Below are positions 33,093-46,850 of a DNA stretch of 64,000 nucleotides, one piece after another. The stretch covers positions 43,548,851 through 43,612,850 of the forward strand of contig CM055097.1 of the NCBI GenBank assembly GCA_029204225.1, written 5' to 3'. Both the position numbers and the translations under genes were made by a program. Position 1 is the first letter of the stretch. Each line of letters begins with the position of its first letter. The notes below the pieces were generated by a model. That model saw nothing but the letters and a program-made list of their open reading frames with translations, was not told where the DNA came from and did no database searches. The DNA is from Diphasiastrum complanatum (Eukaryota; Streptophyta; Lycopodiopsida; Lycopodiales; Lycopodiaceae).

Positions 33093-33480
33093 TGTAGAAG
33101 AGTAGAGTTGTAATTTACTTAGGTTACTACACACCTAGAGTCTAAGGGATTGTCCCAAATTGATGACTATACAGTCAGCCTTTTTTAGTTGTGAGACACG
33201 TTGAGTCCTATGTGCCATTTCATGCAATTTATAGTTTAGTGACATGTTGCATAGCCCATGCAAGACGAGAACTTCTTTTGTGTATCTACTTTTTGCGTTG
33301 TCAAATTACAAGCCTTTCGAAAATCTCCTTGTTAGTGTGTGTCTATGTTTGCTTTACAATTCACCATAGCTAGCTGACTTTGTAAGTCTTTGCTCTATCA
33401 TTCACAAGATGTTGGATTCCATACTAGAGACAAGCGAGGTAGAGCACCATGTGGGTGCTTTTCTTTCATGATGTTTCTTT
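33093..33480 (+). mobile_element. possible 3' LTR of the old copia element
   Basis: Starts TGTAGAAGAGTAGAG right after a polypurine-like tract and RNase H remnants. The right end is not determined; no second copy is in the window. Confidence 0.4.
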
Positions 33481-36400
33481 GATGAATATAATAGGATTGC
33501 TTGCCTGGGAATAGACTTATTGATAGTCTTGAAGTGTGAACTCTTATTTCTATTGTTCACTCCGAATTATCTCTTCAACAAGGTTGATGAATTGCTCTCA
33601 AATCTCACTTGTGTTAGGTCATGTACTATTAATAATGTGGCTTGTTTGAAAGCTTGCCCTTCTTCTTCATCCCCTTTTCATTTTTTTTTTCACTAGCCTT
33701 GGTGCGTCTTTCGTTTGACACTTTCTTGATGGGACTAGGTTCTTTCTTTTTCTCATCATCTATGAGGTCTTCATCATCTAGATCACTTAAACAAGATCTC
33801 AACTCCTCGTGAGTTGAGCAGAAGGGCAACTGCCTATTGAATTTTCTTTGAGGTTGGAGTCTTATGAATCTCATCAAATATGAGAAAACACCAATCCAAG
33901 GCATATTCCTCCCTCATTTGAGATAGTTGAGAAAGTGTAAGGAGATGAGGTTCTATCTAGGCCATGAAACTTCAAACTAGTTGACTACCAATTTGGTGGC
34001 TGCTTGGAGTGGTCACTTGAAATGGCATGTAAAAGACTATCATCATTGGTGTACCATTCGTTCACTGTATGATCTACAAAATCTAGTAGGTCATTTTGTT
34101 TTTTTTAAGCGTGTAGATAGACAAGGTTTTCCCTTCAAAATATCTGATCCAAGCTCTTATATCTTATAGCTTGTAGAACCCGAACAGAAATAGTTTTTTG
34201 GCTAGGTAATAAGTCTTGTGAGCATCCGAATCCACTCTTTCAAAACTGCATTTTAGGTTATATATAATCCCTAAAGCCACACCTCTCCAATAATAATCTA
34301 CCTTCATTTCACCAATTTCTATTGGCAATGGTGGTTGTCGTTGGCTTGACTGGATTGTGGTTGGATCTTCTTCTTTTTACGAGTGATAAAATGGGTCATC
34401 TTAGCTATCGAATTTGCAATAGGTGGTCATTTAGAAGTAAACATTCATAAAAGTTTTTTTTTTGAAAATTCTTTTCTTAATTTTTTAACCATTTAATGCC
34501 CACATGGGCAATAGAAATACTCCACAATAACCAACTTGTTAATGATCATAAACTCTCATTATCTGAACATAGACACTAGTTGACAATCGAGCACATCTAA
34601 TTGTCTAAAACTCAACAGACAATTTGGACAACCCCCATAATGCGAATATAAACTCTAGTTGACCGAACTTAACTCGGCAAGCCTTGAGCATTTCTCTCTC
34701 ACTTGTTGGTACCTCTTAGAAAGCCCTTTTGGAGCCCAAATTTTCCTTGATGTGTTTTGGTCTAATGGTTGGTGTTGATTAATAATTGGCAAAATGTGCT
34801 TTTGGAAGTGCTTTTTTGTGCTTTCATCTTTCCTTGTGCCACAATTCTTGTTCCAAGTCTCTGGAAGTGTGCATCTGTGCAAGTAAAACCTCTCCCTCGA
34901 TTTTCTCTAGTGTAAAAAGTGAGTCGAGAGAGCTTAAAAGACAAATCTTGTGTAAATAATTGAGACTCAATGGGATGGTGGCGAAAATGACATGCATAAT
35001 AGTTTTAGAAGATTGAAAAATAAAAAAGCAAAAACTCATTACCCTCCTCTCTAAATAATGAGTTTCTAGGTGAATTTTAGGCCTATACAATGCACTAAAT
35101 TTGTCTAAAACCATTATATATGCAATAAAATATAGAACAAGCCAAAAAAGATATCTCAAGCCCCACAAAGTCGTATTGAAAAACCCACCAAGTGTTGGAT
35201 TTAAGTAGGCGTGTTGAGAAAAACAGTCAACCTGAAAGATTTACAAAGATTTTGCCCAAATAAGCGAGAGAGATGAGTGTCAAAGGATTGACCTCCACCA
35301 ACTCACTGATTGAGCATGCTAATTACAATGTGAAAGCTGAACCAAATCACAAGAAACCGCAAATAAGATTTTCTCCAAGCAGATGTAAGGATTTAAACAT
35401 GAAGATCCAACAAAACCCTAAATGACAAATTTGATTTCCCTGAGTTTTTATTATCCAGATTCCAAACTGACAATACCTTTAGTAAGAAATCTGGTTATGT
35501 AGTCAAATCTAGGAAACTTTTGAGAACGGTGAACCAGAAGTACAAAAAGATGAAGTGTTGACACATTGGGTTTATGACGAAGAGGAACCTGATATAGTCT
35601 TCTAGCATGTCCTACTGTACAGCCCATTCAACTCGCACATCATGCTCTACAAAAAAAAGTGAGGTCAACAAAGGAGGTGGCCTTATCGAAAGCTAAGTAC
35701 CTTTCCAGATTAATCGCTCAAATGCTTGATACTTTAGTTTGGACAAGAGAAACACTTCTTTCAATTCGAGGATCGCTAACTAAGAACCACTGACAAGAGC
35801 AACTTTAATGGTAGTCGATTGGAATATCATATCATTAACTCCAAAGCCTTCCCACGATTTCATGAGCTCTTACAAGATTTTCAAGTTGAAAATGATGTCA
35901 TAATCAGGAGCAAAGATAATGCACATGCATAATTTAACGAGCACCAATTCCATCTCTTTGAAAAACCTAACAAGAAAATATGGCATGAGCTTAGCTGTGT
36001 GTAATGGGCTCCTAGAAGCAGGTTTAACAACCAGCAATTAGAATGAGTGTCAATCCTATACAAGTTCATACATTCAACTTCATTGTACTCAGAAAACACC
36101 ATAAGAAAAAAAGAACCATGTATAAGACGTTTCCTTCACGTCATGTACAGCCATGAGTATGTATTACAACTGAATGAGGTAAAGCAAGGGAACTCCCTTA
36201 ATCAGAGGCTCAAAACTGCTGCAGAGGATCAGCAATATTGTTGTAGTATGCACCCATACCAGGTACTGAGATTGACACGTTTGCACTCAAAGGTACAAAC
36301 ATTGTGTGATGTTTAAGACTTTTGAAAATGTTCCCCGAATGAGCGGCATCAACGCATAGGTTTGATTAGGGCTGCTTTTGACAAACAACAATTAAACATT

Positions 36401-36778
36401 AACTTTTCCGAACACCACCACTTTCACTACTTCGCAAAACTCATGATCTGCCCATCAAAGGCTTCAGATCCCTTCTCCGTAACTGCTTATTCTGAGCTCC
36501 ACCAATTACCAACTCAGCAATTGTACTTTGCATCCACACTGTCTGGAAAACAATATATGTCCTGCTAAAATGCGGTGCGTACTGCATTTTCTGAATATTT
36601 GCCTCTCAATCTTTGCTCTTTGCATCTTATCCTGCTTGGTAAACATTCCGCAGTATATTTCCAAAAGTGTGCACATAATTTCATGGATTTAGCTGGTAAT
36701 TCAACCATAGCAGCAGCAAGACTTTTCTGATGATCAGGTTTGATTGGAAGCTGCAAAACCCTGCGGTGTTTGGAGTTC
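33481..36778. other. no recognisable gene
   Basis: About 3.3 kb with only short frames. A minus-strand Lys/Glu-rich frame at 33629-33904 has no known motif. The last few hundred bases are the 3' flank of the GTG gene. Confidence 0.5.
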
Positions 36779-38185
36779 TCAATCGATTGGATGTTTGTCA
36801 GATTGACGAGAAGTGTATTGCAGGGCGAGTAGTAGCAAGGATAGAAGAGCGCTTGCAACAAAAATAGCATCAAACCAACGATGATAGAAGTTGAACTGTA
36901 TATCACCTCCTAACACATCCGTGATAGTAGATCTGTACTCATTGGCAAGATTCTTTCTAATCAGGAGGATAGAGGATATGAAATACATCCCCATGATTTC
37001 TGACAAAAACAGCACAACATTACTGGAAGAGCCTCTGCTGCCTCCCGAGACTGCGAAAAAGAACTTCATGAGATTGGAAAGAAAGCCTCGCAAAGACATG
37101 GCAATTAGCATCCCTATGAATATCAGAGAAATATATTGCGACCACAGAGCAAGATTCATGCGGATGTCGAAGATCCGCAGAAAAATACTGATAGCTTTAG
37201 TAACTGGATCCACCGTGCTTGTGTCTTTGAATATTAAGCTTTGTCCTGATCTCAGCATCTTGTAAATACAGTAAATCGAGAGCGCATAGCCGAGAAAATT
37301 CTGCACGTGTCCTCTCCATGTTCGAGAATAAGCCGCTGCTTGTTTAGCCTGTCGCAACTCATAGACTTCTAGAAAGAGCTGCTTAGATAGTTCCTCCAAA
37401 GCATTTATCTCTGCCTCTGTGTTCTGAATCTCTTGCTGCTGCTCATCCTCTCTCACAGATCTAACCACCGTTCCCACAAGCCGCTTGAGAAAAGTCGTGG
37501 ATTCTGCCTGCGACTGTCTGAGCTTTTCCAGTTGCAACCTCGAGAGAGTAATCTTCTTCTTTTTCTTTGCAACGCACATTTCCAGTGCCTGCAACAGTCG
37601 TCTTTCCAGCGCCTCAACATCAGCCTCCTCGATTTCCCTCAGAAACAGCGACAAATAACTATACGGCAAATTCACTGCTCCAAATCCAGACAGAACAGCC
37701 ATGAGCGTAACACCAATCACTCCCACTCTGCTCACCAACTGCGCCATAGTGAACAATCCTTTCTCGGGAGACGGCATTGGAAAGTGAACCCCCATACGCC
37801 AGAAGGCATACAAAAACGCCAAAAGAAAGGCAAAAGCGCCGATGCCCGCCCTTTGTCGCCGCAGGCCATTATTCCTGAGAAGCAAATAGCAATGATAATA
37901 AGGAAGAATGAAAACGAGGAGGGTGATGAGGCAGAATAGATCAATCTTCCAGTTGATCCATCGAGCATTTGGCGAGAGAAGAGGTATGATTTCCAACAGC
38001 ACCAGCTGCATGAGATTGCAGGAAAATGCAAAGACAGCACTGAACAGAATCTGCACCAGAGCCCGCTTTTCCTCATATTCTTTGTACAGCTTCTTGTTCA
38101 GAAACCAGAGGCCTGTCCATCCCAACCCCGCCATGGATCCCCCCACCACAGAGCATTCCCATACCCTCATCGCCCATCCCACCAT
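36779..38185 (-). CDS. GTG1: GTG/COLD1-type membrane protein (Golgi pH regulator family), intronless
   Basis: A 468-residue frame that matches the plant GTG1/GTG2/COLD1 proteins from end to end, including the near invariant [28 protein letters not shown] and [13 protein letters not shown] in the N-terminal GPHR domain (about 140-210). The C-terminal ABA_GPCR domain (about 285-460) has [27 protein letters not shown] and [14 protein letters not shown]. Some nine membrane helices are seen, with a charged coiled-coil loop at about 183-290 between helices five and six. The family sits in ER/Golgi or plasma membrane. It is linked in plants to abscisic acid and cold signalling and in animals to Golgi anion conductance; the exact role is debated. 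The coding region has no intron, while characterised flowering-plant homologues are, to my knowledge, split into many exons. No stop, gap or missing segment was found. The symbol is by similarity. Confidence 0.93.
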   Translation of the reverse strand: MVGWAMRVWECSVVGGSMAGLGWTGLWFLNKKLYKEYEEKRALVQILFSAVFAFSCNLMQLVLLEIIPLLSPNARWINWKIDLFCLITLLVFILPYYHCYLLLRNNGLRRQRAGIGAFAFLLAFLYAFWRMGVHFPMPSPEKGLFTMAQLVSRVGVIGVTLMAVLSGFGAVNLPYSYLSLFLREIEEADVEALERRLLQALEMCVAKKKKKITLSRLQLEKLRQSQAESTTFLKRLVGTVVRSVREDEQQQEIQNTEAEINALEELSKQLFLEVYELRQAKQAAAYSRTWRGHVQNFLGYALSIYCIYKMLRSGQSLIFKDTSTVDPVTKAISIFLRIFDIRMNLALWSQYISLIFIGMLIAMSLRGFLSNLMKFFFAVSGGSRGSSSNVVLFLSEIMGMYFISSILLIRKNLANEYRSTITDVLGGDIQFNFYHRWFDAIFVASALLSLLLLALQYTSRQSDKHPID

Positions 38186-38216
38186 CCTCTCCCCTTCTCC
38201 CCCTGTTCTATCCTCT

Positions 38217-38250
<34 letters not shown>

Positions 38251-38470
38251 TTATATCTTCTTCTTCCTATTTCTCTTTTTCTTGCTTTCTTCCTCTTTCG
38301 CCCTTGTACACAGGGAGCCCTGCATCTTCAGAGCAGTGCTCACTTTGGCCCACCTCCACCAACTTTTTTTTTTTCTTTTTAAATTGCCTGCCCGGGCACC
38401 AATTGTCGCGGCAACCGAACTTTATCCCATAAATGTTCAAATGGAATTACGCAGAGGGAATATATAAGCA
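38186..38470 (-). promoter_or_regulatory. GTG 5' UTR and promoter region
   Basis: On the minus strand the ATG is preceded by a purine-rich leader with a (GA)15 run (38220-38249) and, farther up, an ATTTAAAAAG stretch (about 38375-38385) and a TTATATATTCC word (about 38459-38469), either of which could be a TATA site. Start site not determined. Confidence 0.4.
38220..38249. repeat. (CT)15 microsatellite in GTG 5' UTR
   Basis: Thirty bases of CT repeat on the plus strand, 35 bases upstream of the GTG start codon. GA-rich leaders of this kind are common in plant genes. Confidence 0.95.
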
Positions 38471-39689
38471 AGCCCCTATAATGCCTAGTTGTGTTTGCAT
38501 GGTCATGGAGGTGCCTGGCGCCACCCTGTGTGGCTGCTTGGCGCCACCCTGTGCCATCCTACCGCACTTTGTGCTAGCTTGGCGTCCAGGCGCCTGCAGT
38601 TGCGATCGCCGCGGCGAGGAGTGACCACCTGCCCCAGACCGTGTAGCCTGGCGCTCGCGCCTACGAAATACCAGCTTTTTGGTTGCCCTTGCCCGTGCCA
38701 TGTTGCGCAATGACACTGGGCTGGGCCAAACCCCCCCAGGGCAGCGCCTTTAAGGCTCAACACATAGCAGCGAGATGATGGCACAACATGTTTTACGATA
38801 AATATCTTGGATTTTTGCCACGTGGTGTGATGCCACTTAGACTCTTATCAACGATCAGTTAGTAGAAGTGTGATAGAATCTGAACGGTTATGACGAAATC
38901 AAACGCTTGCGGCTTAAATCTCATAGTGCCATCTTGAGCTAGATGGGCCCCTTTCTCTCTTCTGTGTCCCTTTTCTTGAGCTCTTCCTTGAAAACAAAGA
39001 TGCATTATACAAGCCCTTCCTAATAGAAAGTCAAGGAGACGATGTGGATTAACATCACTACATGTTTCTGTCGTAAAAGGTGGGGATGACCGGCAGCGGA
39101 AGCTCGAAGCTTTGAGCGTAGGCGTGTAGGAACGGAAACACAACAGTTAGCAGCAGAAATATTCAAGAAGAATGATTCATACAGAATCGCGCAAATGAAC
39201 AATACAATAGTGAGACAAAATTGCACTCTGATTAAAATCAACAATGAGTACAATGGCTTGAAGTAATAATTTTGGCTTGCTGAGCATGATAACGCTGGCT
39301 ACAGATTACTCTGAAAAAGAACACACTTGCTTAGCTTTATTCAACTAGTGTATGTAGATTTACAAGCGTCGAGAGATAAATATCTATTAAGCCTTAAATG
39401 CCATTTACGCCAGTCTTTCTATATTAACAAAAGTAGGTAACCGCCCTTGGGATATTTGGTTGTTAGGTTTGATGATAAGTTGGTGACGTCGGTCTGCCAA
39501 TGTAGCAAAAACCCGAAAAATCAAGGTGCCCTTAGACTGAAGGCATGTAAATCCCGAAGGTGCCTCTAGAGCGAAGGCAGAGAAAAAGGAGAAAAAGGCG
39601 AAGGTGGGCCTGAAATGGATTCCAAGGCATTCTGGCCACTGTGTCGCATTTTTCGTGAAGGTGCAAAAAACGTGAAAAAGGCTTCTGCT
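38471..39689. other. GC-rich patch and unassigned sequence
   Basis: 38500-38760 is markedly GC-rich compared with its surroundings and repeats TGGCGCCACCCTGTG twice (about 38517 and 38541). Around 39530-39680 there are several CGAAGGTG words. No gene is recognised; all long frames overlap on both strands as expected from composition. Confidence 0.5.
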
Positions 39690-40234
39690 GGAAAGTCATA
39701 CCTTTTGGTCTCTGCAATGCCCCTACCACCTTCCAACGTGTTATGCAAGCTGTCTTTTCTCAGCAGCCCTAGAGGTTTACTTGGACGATTTAGGTGCACA
39801 TTCAGAAGAAACACGCCATCTATTTGTGCTCGAAATTTTTTTGTATCCAATGTCAACGCTTCGGAATCTCCCTTAATCCTGAAAAATGCCAGATATGGGT
39901 AACACATGGTATTGTGTTAGGACATATTATTTCCCGAAATGGCATTGCCACTGACCCCGAAAATATCCTTATCATTCAAAATCTACCGGAACCGCGTACG
40001 ATATGCGAAGTTTACTCTTTCCTTAGCCACGCCAACTACTATCAATGCTTTATTTTCGATTTCATGAACAAAGCACGCTTAATCTACAAAGTAGTTGTAG
40101 TTCCCAAATGGACGGATGAACAACGCGTCACATTTAATCAAGACTTATTCCATCTGGAACAACTATGTGAAACACGAACATATAACAAGCTCTCATCATG
40201 GTCCCCTCATGTGCAATGTAGAAACTATTGGTGA
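39690..40234 (+). pseudogene. gypsy RT fragment
   Basis: Plus-strand pieces of a Ty3/gypsy RT: PFGLCNAPTTFQRVMQA near 39708-39755, then in another frame GISLNPEKCQIWVTHGIVLGH, HIISRNGIATDPENI, LPEPRTICEVYSFLSHANYY. It resembles the RT at 9499-10901 (WVTHGLILSHIVSRHGIATD) and so is probably a relative on the other strand. No LTR is found; both ends are broken. Confidence 0.85.
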
Positions 40235-40790
40235 CACTTACTTTGGGTAGAGAGTCTTGATGTAGCATTACTATCTAGTTCCTAGGATTGATATAGAATC
40301 AATTTTTCTAGTAGTTGATCTTTGTGACAACACTACTATCTAGTTAGAAAAGTGATAAATATGTCACCAACATTGGTGACAGTTTTTTGTGGCAAGCGAT
40401 CATCGTGGAACATTATTTTTTACTTAGTAGGTTGATAGAAAAGTCATGATTGGTGACATGTTTTTTGGTAGGCGATTGTCTTGGAACATTATTGTCTAGT
40501 TAGTAGGATTGATAGATACGTCATTGTTTGTGACATTTTTTTTCGGGTAAGCGATTATTCCCTTGAGATTTGTATCTAGTTACTAAGATTGATAGATAGG
40601 TCACTTTAACGACATTGTTTCTTATCAACGATTGTCATGGAGCATTACTATCTAGTCTCTAGGATTGACACACACCAATAGGTGAAACTTTTTGCCATAG
40701 ACATTCATCATAAAACATTACTATCTAGCTAGTAACATTAAGGTGACGTGGATGATTGTCATCAGTATCAAACTCACAACTGCCCTCATA
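40228..40790. repeat. diverged tandem repeat, ~75-bp unit, about 8 copies
   Basis: Recurring units built on GGTGACA, a T-rich run, GCGATTGTC, GGAACATTATTATCTAGTTAG and AGGATTGATAGATA. Anchors are seen near 40231, 40322, 40375, 40452, 40529, 40610, 40682 and 40741. The units differ a good deal from one another, so the array is old. Confidence 0.75.
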
Positions 40791-41799
40791 GACTTTCTTA
40801 AGTCACTAACACTTTTTGTTGGGTAAAAAATCATCATAGATGTTAATGACACTTATAATAGATTCTTCAGGTTAACGAGCTAGATCCCATAGTTGCTTGG
40901 AAGGCCTTATTTTCATTGATGGTTACTGTTTTATTTTTATTATTTTTATTTTTTGTGACATATGTTGCATAAGATTCCCCTCGAGTAAAAGTTGGTTTTC
41001 CATAGGGATGAATCAAGAAAGACTCAACTCCCAACCCTCCACCACTTATATCCGTAGCAACATGATTGTGCTTCATTGTGTTATTCATGGAAAGATGGGA
41101 GAGGAAGAATGGACTTACCTCCACATTGATAGGCACAAGCCTAAGTAAGTGCACATGGATTGAATTCGCATGATTTGATAATGAATTTATTTGGACATGG
41201 GACTAGGCATTAGAGGAATTCTTAATCCAAAAGAGACCCTATAAGAAATGTTACGTAGATAGTTTATTAATGTAGATTACCAAAATAAATTCATTTTTTG
41301 CCCAAATGCTTCTTCATTTCTGCCCGTAGTATTTTCGATGCTTAACCATTCTATGTACATTATAGTTTATAGTTCATTAAAAATAGTATAAATTTTAAAC
41401 CATGGCTCCAATTGAGATGAAAATTATATCGTTGGAAAGCGCGACGAGAGCTTTATTATGACACGCTACATGAACTACTTTTGAGCAACCATTCAAAATT
41501 TATAGCCAGTCAAAGTTTCAAAAGACCCAATACCTCTTCTATGCATGGATAAAGAAATTTTTTTAACCAAATATCGCTTCTGTGCGCTGATAGAACACCC
41601 TGAGAATGTACTCTATGGTAGCACAACTTCGTCCATGTCGAGATCGAGAGATGATGTGTTGCAATTTGATCCATCAATTATTTTATCAGAGGTATGTTAT
41701 GAACTAATTCGGAATCTAGATAAGACCCAAGACGGCCATATCTATAGTGTAGTCTTGAAAATCAAATACACATTGATAGAACCTCAAAACAATTAAAAC
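40791..41799. other. no recognisable gene
   Basis: Short frames only. The words near 41410-41440 (CAATTGAGATGAAAATTATATCGTTGG) look like untranslated parts of a retroelement. Confidence 0.45.
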
Positions 41800-42367
41800 A
41801 AATGTAGACAAATGGAGAGAATCACTCAAAATTGCTTCCAAAACCAAGATTGGTGTCTCACTATGATTATGGCCAAATGTGGCTCTATATATACAATAAG
41901 TTGGAGCTCGTGGTACTGATCATCCCTCTGATCCCACATGTGTGAAGGTGCTTTGTCATATGATGATTCATCATGCAAAACTGACACTTGGACAAAACCT
42001 TCTATTTTGAGCACTTTTGGTCCATTTTCCTTCTATATGGAGATCTACTTGGAAATCTTCTAGAAGTCAAAATTCGCCTACTTCAGCTTATTCCACATGT
42101 GTGAGCTGTCCTCTACACACGGGATATGACACCTAACCAAAGGATGTGGCTCATGCAATCAATAGATTGATGCCATGTGTCATATGTCTAGAAAACTAGT
42201 TTTTGGCCATTTTAGCCACTAGAACTTGAATTAAATCATATGTACAACATATATGATTATGGTACATGACAAGTACACTAGTTTCACACGTGGGAACAGG
42301 CTCCACACATGTGTGTTTATCTATATACAAGATTTTTGGCCTCTACCAAGCTTATTTTTGCATTTTT
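41800..42367 (-). mobile_element. diverged solo LTR of NA family
   Basis: Shares with the NA LTR the order GCTTCCAAAACCAAGAT, then a TATATATA stretch, CACATGTGTGA, CTAGTTTTTGGCCA-TTTAGCCACTAG, ATGTACAACAT and TTTCACACGTGGGAACAGG-CTCCACACATG. It is in the same orientation as NA, with no interior next to it. Limits are approximate. Confidence 0.7.
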
Positions 42368-43395
42368 CACATAGACTATCAGCAATATGAGGTTTTCTAC
42401 AAACTTAAACTGACTATAACTTTTGAACAATAGATTGGAAGTAGGTCATGTAGGATACCATTGGGAAGCTCTCGTCGATCTTTTCCAACGGTAAAAGTTT
42501 TGTCTCAATCGGACTACGGTTAAAAAGTTATAATATTTTTAATGATAAAGGACATATTATACTATGGATGATATTATATTATGGATGATATGTCATGCTT
42601 GCGGGCTGTTCCTGCCGTCGAATTATAGTGTTATTAAAAAAAAAATGTTCAATTTCAATGAGCTACGTTATGTAGATTTCAAATTTAAGTGTTTTGATTG
42701 GTCCATGTGTAATACAAATTTGAGAAAAACTAAAAAGAATATTCACAAAGGGTCTTTTTTGGATTTAGAACTCCTCTAATGAGGTAATTGGTTAGACTAG
42801 AAGACCTCCAAAGCAAGTGGGCTTACCCCATGTTAGTATCATTTTTTGGCACTTAGTTGTAAGTCCCATCTCATTTGAAATGTGGGAAGGCCACGTGACC
42901 TTAACTAATAGAAAGAGAGTGTAATGTATTACATGTAATTAGTCCATGTGCTTATTAATTGCAATGCTAAATATAGCCATGGAGCTTAATTAGATTATAA
43001 TCAGTCAATATGATTGTTAATAAGCTGGCTTAAGCAACTGCACTATATTTGTAAATAGTGACATTGTAATATTGGTCGTAAGGCCAGTTTAGCTAAATAA
43101 GGTCCCAAACTCATACTAAAGGCACCAAGGACCACTATAAATAGACGAGATTGTGCTAAATTTGGAGGCTATTCTACATTTGTAAATTTGGAACACTATG
43201 TGTTTTTTTATTTCTTAAGCGTTTTGTGGTTCATGTGCCTAAAATCACATGCAAGCTTTGATAATGATCTAGATTTAGGCTCAACGTATAGAATGATCAA
43301 TAATGATAAATATTTTTATCTTACTTTGTCTAATTTAGTGAAGATTTGCTAATTTTATCTAGTTTCCCTATAAATTATTTTCTAAGACATTTTGA
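42368..43395. other. no recognisable gene
   Basis: AT-rich sequence. 42380-42540 (ACTATAACTTTTGAAC and GGACTACGGTTAAAAAG words) looks like retroelement leader. No frame with a known motif. Confidence 0.45.
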
Positions 43396-44165
43396 CGGAG
43401 TATCGCGTTTTTCGCATTTTCACCAACGAAGGCGAACGTTGCGGCCTTCTCACACTCATCCCATGCATTGTGCAATCAGATTTGACAATGATAGCAGCCA
43501 CCCACGATCTGCCACAGACAACACAACCACTTTTGTACTTTCTTCATCTGCACACCTGTAACAATTATGTATATATTGAATACCATCTGCATATTCAGTT
43601 ACAACATCATATATAGCATCAGAAGAGTATCAGAATGACATTAGAACGAAACATCACCTATAATCAGAGATAGACATTGTAGATGCTTTTGTGCATCGAT
43701 TCTTTTCTTCCAGATGTATTGTCAGTAATAGGTTCATCACCTTTACAGATTGTGTGATTAGCTTTGCGAAGCACGCGGTTACGTCCACTATTGTTTTGTG
43801 CTCACCTGCATTATTGGCCTGTATAATTCGTTATACTTAATCTGATTACAATTTTATTTGTTCTGCGTTCATATTTGTGTCAATATTGCAATGCTTTTCT
43901 ACGTTCTGTCTGGCTTTCTAATTACTTAATCTGGCTGTCTGCTCTTCACGAATTATTATCAGTCTAGCTGTTCGCAACTAATATTTGGTCTTGCCCTTCG
44001 TGAATAGTAACAACTGATTATTTGTCTAGCTGTTCGCGACAAATTATATGTTTGATGTTTTGATGCTTAATGTTTGGCTACTTAATAAGCTCAAACGTGA
44101 TTTCTATCACTAATGTTCTGTTCGAGACTGATAGGCGTAGTCATGCTTGAAGAAAAAGTGAGATA
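43396..44165 (-). mobile_element. diverged LTR fragment of copia family E
   Basis: The minus strand of this region follows the plus strand of 3400-4020: AAGCATGACTACGCCTATCAG, AGTGATAGAAATCAC, CACAATCTG-like and AGGTGTGCAGATG words in the same order, and GGTGTGTGTTGTCTG-type sequence near the end. Both LTR termini are missing, so it is a solo fragment. Confidence 0.65.
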
Positions 44166-46394
<2,229 letters not shown>

Positions 46395-46613
46395 TAGTGG
46401 ACAGAACATTTGCCACGTGTCGTTAAGAGACGGTTCGGCCAGCCGAATCGACGTCCTTCGTCTTCCATTCAAAAACTTAAGCTTCTGGTTGGCCCACGTG
46501 TGGTCACTCGTGCCCACCCAAGATCGATTCCCTCTCCGGCCCAAGGCCTATTTATATTAACACAAAGAACTCGACGGTTCTCTGATTAGCTCGGCTATCT
46601 ATCTATTCATGCT
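46395..46613 (+). promoter_or_regulatory. methyltransferase promoter and 5' UTR
   Basis: Two CACGTG G-boxes (46414-46419 in GCCACGTGTC, and 46495-46500 in CCCACGTGTGG) lie 80 bases apart, with a perfect palindrome TTCGGCCAGCCGAA (about 46433-46446) between them. A TATA-like CTATTTATATTAA (about 46548-46560) lies some 55-60 bases before the ATG. G-boxes of this form are bound by bZIP and bHLH factors in light and abscisic acid responses; actual regulation is unknown. Confidence 0.6.
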
Positions 46614-46850
46614 ATGGCGATGGCGATGGCGATCTTGGATGCGATAGCTGTTCCACGAAGCTCCTTGAGATTGACGCATCATCACAGAACTCTCAATGCT
46701 TCCTCACCTCATCACTTGCTCCGTCAACCCCCTCCTCTTCCTTTTCATGTTTTGAAGCAGCAGCGGAAGAGCAAGAAACATCCGGGATTGCGAAAAGCTT
46801 GCTGTGTTGTTGTTGTGTGTGTTTCAGCTCCTGCCGTTATTATAAACGAG
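46614..46850 (+). CDS. methyltransferase exon 1
   Basis: 237 bases, 79 codons, ATG to a GAG|GTACAC donor. Encodes the predicted transit peptide, including [16 protein letters not shown] near its end. The first of three closely spaced in-frame Met codons (MAMAMA) is chosen as start. Confidence 0.85.

Noticed and set aside
33629-33904. Lys/Glu-rich 91-residue minus-strand frame
   Set aside because: Low complexity and no partner domain; likely chance or old gag debris.
36891-38076. Long frames on the other strand and other frames over the GTG gene
   Set aside because: The 468-residue minus-strand frame matches a known family from end to end; the others show no motif.
38447-38784. Several overlapping frames of 74-93 residues in the GC-rich patch
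   Set aside because: Low stop density due to GC composition, on both strands, with no known domain or start context.
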